64,000 nucleotides of DNA from Chrysomallon squamiferum (taxonomy: Eukaryota; Mollusca; Gastropoda; Neomphalida; Peltospiridae), in the NCBI GenBank assembly GCA_012295275.1, contig CM022671.1:18040956-18104955 (forward strand), given 5' to 3'. A program made the position numbers and the translations under genes. A model generated the notes under the pieces. The model ran no database searches, had not been told where the DNA came from, and worked only from the letters and a program-made list of their open reading frames with translations. Positions 23,147 to 34,400 of this stretch are shown here, piece by piece (position 1 is the stretch's first letter; every line of letters begins with the position of its first letter).

Positions 23147-24553
23147 GTAGAAGAAGAAGAAAATATCCAACAACAATCTGAACAAACATAGGCAGCTCCA
23201 TATTAAAAAAGATTTGATAGATATTTTTTTTTTACAGATTTGATGAATTTTGTCATTATCTTGGTTTCTAAAATACAAATCAACTGATATAATTATTTCT
23301 CATAATATGAAAAAAACAATTACAATATACAAAAATCAATCAGCTCAAAAGAGAAAGGTTTCACTCCAATAAAACATTTAGTTTTAATATTAATGCTTAT
23401 AATTTAATATTTTAAAAAAATTTCTCACACAAATATAGAAGATATCGCCATATAATAAATATTACTTACTGTCTTTCAGGGTTGCCATGCCTCGCACCTG
23501 AGTACTGAGAAGTAAGAAAAAAAACATTTAGGTAAAAATTAAAATATGTAGTAAGTAAAAGGTAATGGAAGCCTGTAGCAAATACTGCGTTAAAATTTGA
23601 ATGATATTTCTGTATGAGGCTATCAATAACATTTACTGAATTCATTTGAAATGTTTATTGACCAAAACTATAGTAAAGCATATACAGTGAATATATCAAT
23701 TTAATGCAAAAACAAACAAAATAAAATTATACCATCATTATTATTTTACAGTTTAAGTACAAAATAAAAGGTAAAATTCATTATATAAAGATTTACTTCT
23801 CTACATTTGTTCCATATAGTTCTATCTGCTTTTTTTTTTTTTTTGCATTGTAATTCAAAGACAAATAACTTGACGCTTGTTTTAGTACTCGTCAATTTGA
23901 AGTGAAAGCTGTTTGATAACGATCACGAAGTTGGTCATCATTTTTATCTTTAATTAGTACCACAACCATGTGAGTTAGTATTACATTTACAATACATATA
24001 TTACAATAAATACCATTTTTGGTTCCAAAATAAATTAATTTTTGATTCAGTGAATATTTGGATAATAGACTCCATTTCTGTGCAACGATTCGAAATTATT
24101 CTGCTTCAAAATGCTGGATTAAACCATTAAAAAGAGAACATTTCACGTTAGATAAATGTTCATTCAAAGTTTTGGGATTTGGTAAATAACGTATCTAAGG
24201 ACCTGCTGTAATTTATAGTCACAATAACGATGTTAATTATTAAATTTACGAATTTTAAATAATAATATAATAAAGTTAATAAAAATTAACAAATGAATCT
24301 AAAGTATGCATTTTACTAAATTACTACTTTCTGAATAAAACCTAATTCGGTTTTGAGGGCAGTCATTTCACCTTGAACTACTCAATGCACACTAACGCAT
24401 ACCAGCTCTAAAAAGTTTGAAGCAGTTAATAGTGTTTAAAAATAAACACTTGATATTCATGGCTGAAAGTAAAATATGTTTAGCAGAGTTAAATTTCAAA
24501 TTATACCATTGTGGCGTTAAAATCTGAGCTGATCTCGACAGCAAGGCCTCCAT
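19862..24553 (-). CDS. ATP5F1C: Mitochondrial ATP synthase F1 subunit gamma
   Basis: Seven coding exons on the minus strand: 24553-24507, 23504-23470, 22875-22744, 22212-22011, 21236-21093, 20909-20689 and 19962-19862. They total 882 nt and encode 293 aa. The product is the central rotor shaft of F1Fo ATP synthase in the mitochondrial matrix. The start [15 protein letters not shown] looks like a mitochondrial presequence, and the mature protein begins near MATLKDI. Family hallmarks are visible: [16 protein letters not shown] (N-terminal helix), [13 protein letters not shown], and the C-terminal helix [20 protein letters not shown] with [23 protein letters not shown]. Length is close to the usual animal protein (about 298 aa). 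The tandem duplication copied exons 5-7 but left this gene complete. It is divergent from the MADF-BESS gene. Confidence 0.95.
20558..20642 (+). repeat. (TTAAAA)n array in ATP5F1C intron 6
   Basis: About 14 copies of the hexamer TTAAAA preceded by an AAAT-type tetramer tract (20497-20541). In unit 1 the same site (about 10568-10612) has only some five to seven copies, so the array has expanded or contracted since the duplication. Confidence 0.85.
23098..23146 (+). repeat. (AAT)n microsatellite
   Basis: Run of about 16 AAT units within ATP5F1C intron 2, not conserved elsewhere in the window. Simple-sequence DNA without a seen function. Confidence 0.85.
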
Positions 24554-24888
24554 CTTGACCGGTGACGAAGGTGAGGCTTAGTCTCGGTTTACATTATTCC
24601 TTTTTCAGAAAGTACGATCGAGACTAAATGGAGGATTCCCGATACCATCACGATACCGAAACGACAACTACATGTCACAAACTGCGCCAACGAAATTCTT
24701 ATATTCTGATACCATCGAATGAAACTTCACCGGCACTACACAAATACTAGCGTCATTGCATCAGAACATGTTGTTTTGGACCATGTAGTGATTTTATTCA
24801 TATCGGTTGTGTTTCGTCTACGAAATAAAAGAAGCCTTGACATTGTAAAACCCTTGTAATAGTTTGTTTCCCGGTAAATTTTGAGAAA
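24554..24888. promoter_or_regulatory. Shared divergent promoter, ATP5F1C / MADF-BESS
   Basis: The 335 bp between the two start codons is richer in GC and CpG than its surroundings and must contain both 5' UTRs and core promoters. No clear TATA box was seen for either gene, as usual for housekeeping-type bidirectional promoters. Transcription start sites cannot be fixed from sequence. Confidence 0.6.
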
Positions 24889-26634
24889 ATGCCCGCTGCA
24901 CAGGACAGAGATGTAGTAGAAAAATTTGTTAAATTAGTTAGGAGTAATCCAGTGCTCTATGATACGTCTGCACCAGATCGTAGGTATGGACAACTTCTTC
25001 ATAATACCTGGGCCAATATTGCCAAAGCAATGGGCAACACCAATATGAATGGTAATGATACACTTATTATTTTTTGGGTGTGCATGTTCTTATTGCCGAC
25101 AAATACGGCATTTCTGAAAACGAACTGGTCAGTTCCGTGTGTACATGTGTGTGTGTATTTTATCTGTTGAGTCCTGCATTCGTATGAAGAAGAAGAAAAA
25201 AAATCGCATTTAGTATCAGAAAGAGATTCAGTGTTAAAAAGTAATTGAATCATGTTTACAAGTTTTTTGTGGGTTTTTTAATCTCTGTTAGGTGACGGTT
25301 GGAAAAAGAAGTGGACCAGCCTTAGGGATACCTACATTAGAAGAAAGAAGGAGAGTTTGAAAAGAGACAAAGCAGCCAGTAATAAGAAGCAATGGGTGTT
25401 CTTCAACATCATGTCATTTCTTGATGACTTCATTGAACTGAAAAGGTAAGTGTAAAATTTATTATATTCCTTATCTTGTTTTCACTACCTTACATATTTT
25501 ATTCAGGCAAATGCATTCTACCACTATCCCACTAATAGCTACTGTATTCAACATATCAGTTTTACTACCATACCCTTTAGTTTTTCATTTTTAATATTGC
25601 ATATAAATTATGTAAAAATGAAAAGAAGAAAAAATCCCATTACTAATAATTATTATTTTGACACTCTTAACTATATTTCAGCACAGAAAATAACATTCAT
25701 GACCACTCATATGAACAAAATGAGGAGTCTGAGACAGATGTATTGGAAAGCCCATTGGATGGAGAAAGGTGAATTTACATCTATTGTCTAAAGTTTCAAG
25801 GCATTCATGAAAATTACATCTCATTTCAAAATTAAATGCTGTCAGCCATCAATTGTCTGTTTGAATTTGTCATAACACATTCCCACAACATTTTGCTAAC
25901 CTGTAGCTTAAAAGCCTTGGAGACACATTCTCTTGTTTTCAAGAAACTTAAACCTTTAAAAATATACATGAAAAACTTCTTAAAATATTAAATATTATTG
26001 CTAAATGCTAAAAATATTCTAATTATTATACTTTTAACTGTGTCTGACAGTCTTGCAAATATAGTGGAATGCAGTACTGGTAATTATGAGGCTGATAATT
26101 AAATTAGATAAAAATAATTATGATATTCATAATTTATAAAAGGTGCTGTTTTTCAGATCATGCGTTGTTTGTAACTGCACTCAACAGAGTGGAAAGAAGC
26201 GGAGAAGAGATTCAGATAGCTCAGTCACGTGTGCATCCTGCAGTCAAGAGAATTCCCACATCCTGAACATTATCCCCTTAAAGAGGCAGACAGAAGAAGT
26301 GTCAAGCGTAGACCCTGACATAAAAGAGCTGATCCTTGATATTAAAAGAAGTCACTTTGCAGCTGAAAGGGATCCCGAAGGAGACAAGGCTTTCTTTGAG
26401 AGCTGCAGTCGCAGAATGAAAAAACTATCTGCTCAAACACGCTCTTTTTTAAAACTGCAAATTTCTCAGCTATTCTTCAATGCTGAAAATCCAACCTTGC
26501 CTCCTTTGGGCATCACTCCTCTTCTACCCGAGTCTGATTTTCAATCCAGCAGTTTTACATCAACATACTCAGCAGTCCAAAATCATCATGATACCATTAC
26601 AAAAAACAATGAACATAAATCACATTTGACTTAA
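24889..26634 (+). CDS. MADF-BESS domain transcriptional regulator
   Basis: Four exons: 24889-25051, 25292-25445, 25682-25768 and 26157-26634 (882 nt, 293 aa). Residues about 8-105 form a MADF domain, a Myb/SANT-like DNA-binding fold. Visible markers are VEKFVKLVRSNPVLYD, WANIAKAMG, GWKKKWTSLRDTYIRR and a conserved W/F-rich third helix (QWVFFNIMSFLDDFI). A linker follows with a cysteine cluster (CVVCNC...CASC, about 137-160) and a basic KKRRRD stretch that may be a nuclear signal. A BESS motif, the usual protein-interaction partner of MADF, follows near 205-245 (DKAFFESCSRRMKKLSAQTRSF is its core). Phases join cleanly at each junction. The specific orthologue and target genes are unknown. Exon 1 lies 335 bp from ATP5F1C in divergent orientation. 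Confidence 0.88.
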
Positions 26635-27843
26635 AAATGTTTTCTTTGTCATTCTTGTAAGATAAAATAGTGTAAAATGTTTGATCGTTTATGGCCTATT
26701 AAATGTTTCAGCTTTACTTTCGTATTTTATGTCTTCATTGGTCAGATAGGTGTGAGTGGATGCATTCATTTGGACAAAACTAATTTTATTATTTAATTTA
26801 ATGTCCTTTAAAACAGAATTTTAAATAACTAACCTTCCGTTTTATGTTAGATTAATGTTAGATTCAAATCAATTTCTTTTGTTATGATTGACAGTGAGTG
26901 ACCATGAAAAATATTTCAGAAAAAACATAGATACGATGTGGAATGGAGGCAGATTTAGTATCCTGTTTGTTACTGAATATGTTTCAAACAGAGAAATACT
27001 GTATAAAAAGCAGACACAGTTAAATTCAGTGACATCAAAATGATAGGCATAAATTCATTCAGTCAGAAGTTACAGTACATATGAAAGTGCTATAACACCC
27101 AAAGAATGTTTATCCATTAAATTTTCAGTTGTTTTACTATGAACTTTTTCTAGTTTCTTGTGATCTCATGTGAAATATGTTGCATGCAGCAGTTATTTTT
27201 AGAAATATATAAAGCAAAAGCAACCCAAGTCTCTGTATATGCAGTGTAATGTAATATCTGCATGTGTTTGTATGTCTGACATGGGTTTATTGCTTTTGCA
27301 CATAGGTAGAATGTCTAAATTCTTGTATTTTGAAAGCAAGATTTTTTTTTTTTTAATAACCTATTTATCTGTGAAACTGTAATTTAGATAAAATTGAAAT
27401 GATGTGTGGAAATGAAACAACTTTATTTTTCATTTTGTTTTGGTTAGTTTTAAAAGCCATATATTAATTCATTTATTGATTTGTTATCATTTTATTATTA
27501 TTATTATTATTATTATTGTTGTTGTTGTTGTTGTTGTTGTTCTCGAGGTTCTTATTATTAATCCTGTGTTATTATTGTGATTTTTACTTATGTTGTGTTT
27601 GATAATAACGACTGCTTCAAAAATATTGAGAAACAAAAATGTGAAGACAAGAAAAGCTGAAAGTCGTTTGCAAAATGAAAAATTAAAAAATTATGGGTTT
27701 ATAAAATCACTTTGTTCATAACATTCGGAATTACGAAATTAAACGAAAATATGCGAATAGGAAAATCCCAAATTGTTAAAAATAGAACAATAACGCCATC
27801 TAGAGTTATCGAGACACAGATAAAGCTGTACAGTCAGAGAAAT
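26635..27843. other. Intergenic, MADF-BESS to TBK1
   Basis: 3' UTR of the MADF-BESS gene (ATTAAA-type signal near 26698) and then AT-rich DNA with a T run near 27340 and a TTA/TTG microsatellite near 27490-27540. Sequence just before the kinase start holds a possible 3' splice site (AAGCTGTACAG, ending near 27833), so the kinase may have a non-coding first exon in this stretch. Confidence 0.5.
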
Positions 27844-28187
27844 ATGACGACTGGAGCTACTCGTAATCATTTTTACAGTCAAAACGATTGGCTAGGTCTT
27901 GGAGCAACATGTGAAGTATATAAAGGAATTTCAAAGGTAATTTAAAATATTTAAATAAATCGTTTTGAGTTTAGCTTATGGCCCCTTTTTTTAAACAGAA
28001 CAATTAAAACAAATTGTAAAACTTCCGCCTTCCGGGACGTAGGTTTCGTTTTCGAATATCTGCTGTTTAAACGTTTTAGGTATTTCATCGATTAATATGT
28101 GTGTAGTAGTATTAATTAAATCAATTTAAAGAATGAGTGCCGATCCCACATAAAAAGATATCATAATTTCGAATTTATATTTTGAAT

Positions 28188-28232
<45 letters not shown>

Positions 28233-28257
28233 CCCTTGTTACAGGATCTAATGAAAA

Positions 28258-28288
<31 letters not shown>

Positions 28289-28443
28289 TAATAAATATTA
28301 AAAATTAATTGTTGCTTCCCAAGTTAGAAAAACTTAGCTGAAAAATACAATTCCTTTAATATCAAAGTTACTATTACAGCTACATATATTAATAAAACTT
28401 AGCATTTTTAGCATTGTTATTACAATTAGTAACAATACGGTTG

Positions 28444-28478
<35 letters not shown>

Positions 28479-31400
28479 GTTATTGTTATTGTTATTATTA
28501 TTGAAATTTGATTGACCTTTCTGAAACTTAAACATTTTGTAATTTATACATTAAAGGATGGAGAGATTCGGGCACTCAAAGTGTTTATGTCCCGAGCAGA
28601 TCTTGATCTGAGTCGTGAAATTAATGCACTGAAAAATCTTAGGCATCCAAACATCATCAAGTTTTTTGGCATAGAAGAGGAGGTAAGAATGAGTTGTTTA
28701 ATCATAAAATAAATCTCTAAAAATTAAAAGATTTTAAAACATCTAAAAAATAAAAATCTCCAGGCCTGGGAACAGTATTACTATTAAAATACTGAAATAC
28801 CTAGGGCAATACTGCACAAGCCAAGATGGTAAAAATTTTGAAGTTAAGCTGGTATGAAGACAAGGAACCAGGCAGTTGGTGAGGCAGTCATGATATCCAT
28901 TCTGAAAATAAGTAAATGGCTGCAGACCTACAGGTACAGTTGCCAGATAAAATCCATCAAGTTAGCTGTATCCCACCATGGGAACCATAACTGCACAATG
29001 TAAAGATCTACACAATGATCCAACATCTTATCCCTGGAGAGGAACATAGTATGGCATGTAAACAAGTTCTGAAAGTATCCATGACTGATGAACACTAAGT
29101 ACCCAGAGACATCATGGATGCATGTATACACTGATGAAACTGCGACAAATGCAGTTGACAGTAGAGGGCTGGAATATATATCTGGAATATAGACCCTAGT
29201 GGCTATCGAGAGGAGGCACATTTCCTACAGGGAAACACTGCACAAACTATGCTGCAGAGGCTGAGGCTTTCATTCATGCTGCCAACATCACCAGCACTAG
29301 AGAGAACTGCTCACATGGCAAAACTAGAGGATAATTGGGTGTCATATGAAAAGATGAAATCCCAAATTAAATTTCTGTGTAGACCTCCCAAACAAACTGC
29401 TGACTATTATCTGCTATCCCATCATGAACAAGTCATTTAAGACTGGACACAACAGGCTTAACCAGCATGTGCGTAAGGGCTTCCAGCTGTAATCTTCTAC
29501 CATGTGTCACTGTGGCGAAGCAGACTAGACGACTGAACATGTCATCCAAAAATGCATAAAAACCTACAGCAGATGAGGGAGACTACCTGGACAACTACAA
29601 CAACTTTCCAGAAGAAGCTCTATGGCACGAGATGTGATTTACAGAGAACAGTAAAGTTCACAGTCACAGCTGGCCTTGACGAGTAATCAACAAGCAATTG
29701 AACCCCTCCCCCCAAAACACCAACTGCTTTTGTTATTTTTAACATTAATATTATTGTAGTTTTAAGGAGAATATTCACTTTATTTCTTCATATTTTTAAT
29801 TTTAATTTAGGGTTTGTCTTTTGGAAGCTATTATTTTATAATAAAAAAATACTTCTTTTTTTCCCCCGTCTTTTGATATGTCTCTCTGTCTATTCATCTA
29901 TCTATCATTCAGTTAATCCATCAGTCCATCCATCCATCTTTATGTCCATCTATCTGGATGTCTGTGCCTCTGCCTTTTGATGTCACTAACTAGCTATCTG
30001 TATGTTTATATCCCTGTCTGTTTCTTTGTCTGTCTGTATATCTATCTGCCTGTTAATCTGTCTACCTATCAATATATATTGTATCTGTCTGTCTGTCTGT
30101 CTATGCATCTATGTATCTATCTTTCTGTCAGACTGTCTGTATGTGTGTATATCTGTCTGACAATCTTTCAGTCTGTCTATCATTTGTTTATTTGAACTGC
30201 AGCTAGGGTCAGGGAAGAGGGTGGTGGTAATGGAATACTGTGAGGGAGGAAGTCTCCTAGATTTGATAAACAAGCCAGAAAATGCATATGGCATTGATGA
30301 AGATGAATTTCTTTTGCTGTTAAGTCACTTAGGTATGTAGATAAAATTAAACCATAATGTTTGAAAGTGCATATACATAATAGTAGATTAACTGATGAAT
30401 GTGCTTGTTATTTTTATTGAAACATCGCAAGCGATAATGTTACATTAGTCGACAAACAATGCAGGAGAATATATTTAGAATAATTAATAAGAATCCTTCA
30501 AACTGAACATCTTTCACCATGTTTTGTCACCATTATAAAAGAAAAAAATATATGTAAATCTTTTGTTTGATTTTTATATTAATATTAAATGTTAGGGTTA
30601 AATTAAATGTACCAGGTAGCAAGAACTTCTATGTAAAAAGTTATTTTATAAATGAATTAATTACACAGTAAATATACAGTTAATGTTTACCATGCTTTCT
30701 AGGCAAATTTTATCATGTTGATGATGATGATGATGATGGATTATTATTATTACTGTTATTAATAGTGATTTTAATAAATAATTAAAATATATTTTTATTC
30801 TATAAATAAAACCTGCCTTTCTAGATGTATTATCATGGTATCATCATCATCATCATCATCATTCTCATCATTTTTATATTATGATTAGTATTTCAAATGT
30901 ATTTTTTAATTTTACAGTTGCAGGAATTAGACATTTCAGACAAAAAGGATTCATACACAGAGACTTAAAGCCAGCAAACATTCTCAGAAGTATTGACGAT
31001 GAGGGGCAGTAAGTCTGTTTATTTATTTATTTAATGTTTGTTTATTTCTGTTGTTTATTAGTTTATTTAATTATTTAATTATAATTTATGTGTTAGTTTG
31101 TGTGTTTATTCATTTGGTTAATTTTATATTCATCTTCAGTGGATGTTTTTTTACTTCCATTTTCTTTTTTAACAAGAGCAAGGCATAGCTCAGTAGTATA
31201 TACATCAGCTCAAATTACAATGGGTCATCATCAGATCAGTCCCTCTTGGTAGACTCGTTAAACTGTTATCTTGTTCTGACCAGTGCTCCACAACTGGTGT
31301 AATAAAGGCCATTGTATGTAGTGCCATGTCATTAGAATGATTCATCTAAAAGATCCCTTACTTCTGAAAGAACAGTCCATGAAATGTTGGCGGCAGCAGG

Positions 31401-34400
31401 TTTCTTCTCTTGCTGTGACCAATCACACTGATTCAGGTCTTAAGTTCCATGGCCACATATTGAGCTTTAGCCAATAATCATAGAGTTATACCAAATGTTA
31501 TTTTAGTATTTTAGTTCAGGATGAAGTTGATAGATGTTAAGGGAGGTTTTACAACATTTTTTTTAATGAACACTGTTATTGGCAGGATGACATAATCAAA
31601 TGCCAGCATATTTGTATTTAAATGTATCAGGGAAACAAATGGATGAATGAGGTATCAAAATGAAGCTTACAGAATCTGAAATCTGAAAATGTTCACAACT
31701 CTGATCTGCCAGAATGTGACTTAAGACCATGCTTAGATGTGTTGGGTCACATATGTCTGATATTAAATAAAGTGTGTTGAGTTAGTTGTTAAATAAAAAC
31801 ATTTCCTTCCTTCTTGTGTTTTCAGATCTGTGTACAAGCTGTCGGATTTTGGAACGGCTAAACCACTGAATGATGATGAATTCTTCCAGTCTCTTGTGGG
31901 AACTGAGGAATATCTGGTGAGTGAAAGAATATCTTTAATGTTAATCATACCACCAGTAAAAATATCACACATCTCTTCAGTGGTTTAAGAATAATCAAAA
32001 AATTATATTTTGAATGCTGCATGTTACCACTTCTATACTGAAATGTTTTATATTGAAAACTTATTTTAAATACACAGTTATTTAAATATTAATATTTATT
32101 TGATGCTATTGCAAAAAAAAAAAAAACCCTTTCTTAAAAATGAGGATGTTACTATATTGTTTTAGATGGTAATGAAGAAGAGATATATAGAAATTAATTA
32201 TTAAATATAAATACAAAATTAGTTTAATTTATTTCTTAATTAATTTTTTGCTATGAACTTTATCTAGTTTGTCAGTTTTTAGAGTCAGATCTAATATAGT
32301 CATCAGAATATAGATTTTGATTTTTGTTTTGATCATAAAAATGTAAAGGATCATCAGAATCCATCATATGATTAAAAAGAAAAGAAATTATTATGGTAAA
32401 TTATTCAGAAATTGTATTTTTTTTTTTTTTTTTTAAATGAGATTATAAAATTTATTATTGACAATATTTATTTATTTATTTATTTTTTTTTTTTTTGACA
32501 ATATTTGTGTTTTGTTTTAAAATGTACATTTTGATTTAAATTGGGTTTATACATTTGTTTTAATGGCTTCTACTGAAATACTGTTTTCTGTTCAGCACCC
32601 AGATATTTTCAAAGCAGCTTTCTTTGACCGAGATCGCAACCATAAGTTTGATACGTCTGCTGATCTGTGGAGTTTGGGTGCTACCCTTTATCACTGTGCC
32701 ACAGGAAGAGTTCCTTTCAGACCGTACAGTGGCAGGGCAGACAAAGAAAAAATGTATGCTAATATTATTTACATTGAAAAATAGGTGTGGCAGAGTACAT
32801 CTCTTTGATAAAACTATTATATCAGTCCTAAGAGGTATATGAAGCAAACAGAAAGGAAAAAGTCTTTATATCTATATATAGATAGATAGATATAAATAAA
32901 TATAGATATGGATTTATATATTTAAATATATTAAATGATGTATGAAGAAAAATGTAATATAGAATTTTTTTTTTTTTATGATTATTGTTAATGAAAATAA
33001 TTTTGTTTTAAAAATGAAATTTTATTCAGATTTATGATGTGGTAAAAAATAAAAGTAAAAATTATAAAATAAAAATATTCATTCAATATTTAGTTAATGA
33101 ATAAAATGCACTTTAAGATGAAGTTGTTCTCGATGAGCCATGTTATTCGATTCTTAGACTAATTGCATAACTTGATTTTTTTGTTGTTGTTGCTTATTTT
33201 GAGGAAAGAAAATCCCCTATATAGATCATTTAACATTTATTTAGAATTAGATTCAATACATTTAGTAAACCAAACCAAAGAGAAGGGATTTTTTCTATCA
33301 GATCTAAGAGTTTGATTATTATTTTGTGAATTTGTAAGAACTTTTGTTGACAGTACATCATACATCAGTTTTTACTACAGTTTACAGAAAAATATTAATA
33401 GGATTATTATTATAGGATTTGTCTGTTGATGGTATATACCATGCATTTGAAAGCAGACATATTTAAAAATAAGTGTTTCTTTTTTTTTAAACATGAGTTA
33501 TTATTTTAAGGCACATTGCCATTCAGATTCTACTTGGACATTCAGTTTTAAATTCCTGTTACAGGTTTGAGATGATTTCTAAGAAGCCTGATGGTGTTAT
33601 TTCTGGAATCCAACTAGCATTCAAAGGAGAGGTCAAGTGGTCAAAAGAACTACCAGACCTGTGTCCATTTTCATTGTAAGTGACCAGAGTTTAATCATAT
33701 CCTGATGACAACAGCACCAATTATGCATTGACCACTGCCACAGTGCTGTTTATAACTTTGTGGTTACTGTTATTATTATAAATGTTATTGTTATTTATTT
33801 ATTTATTATCATCAGTTCTAGTGCTTCTAGTACTACTACTACTGCTACTACTGTTTTTAATTATTATTTTTATCATTATTATTACTACTACTACTGTCAT
33901 CCTCATTATCATTATTATTATTATTTTTATTATTCAGTTCATTAAAGAAATGTTTGACAAAGGTAATGGCATCACTGTTTGAAACAAAATCCCAGAAGCC
34001 ATATACCTTTGATAACTTCTTTACTGACATGGATAACATTTTGGAGAAGGAGGCTGTCATAGTTCTGAAAACAACATCAACAACATCACCGTTCACCAGA
34101 ATTTACCACGACACAAAAAACGGGTGATTTTTAGTTACTATAGAGATTTAAAACTATCGTTAACTAATTTTGAAATTTAAAAAAATATATATTCTAAAAG
34201 CAAACTTATAATACGGTTATATTAATTCTGAAACATTTCTTTATTGTATTATAACAGCAGTAAGAACAGTAATAACAACAACAATATTAGTCTACATGTC
34301 TGATCCTTAATATGATACTGCAGATACGAAGTTATAATGTAATTCATTATTTTATAATATTGAAATGCCTTGGATATCCAACTATTATGTTTATAATTTA

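Noticed and set aside
29249-29440. 63-codon frame in TBK1 intron 2 as a separate gene
   Set aside because: It is the RNase H remnant of the decayed retrotransposon.
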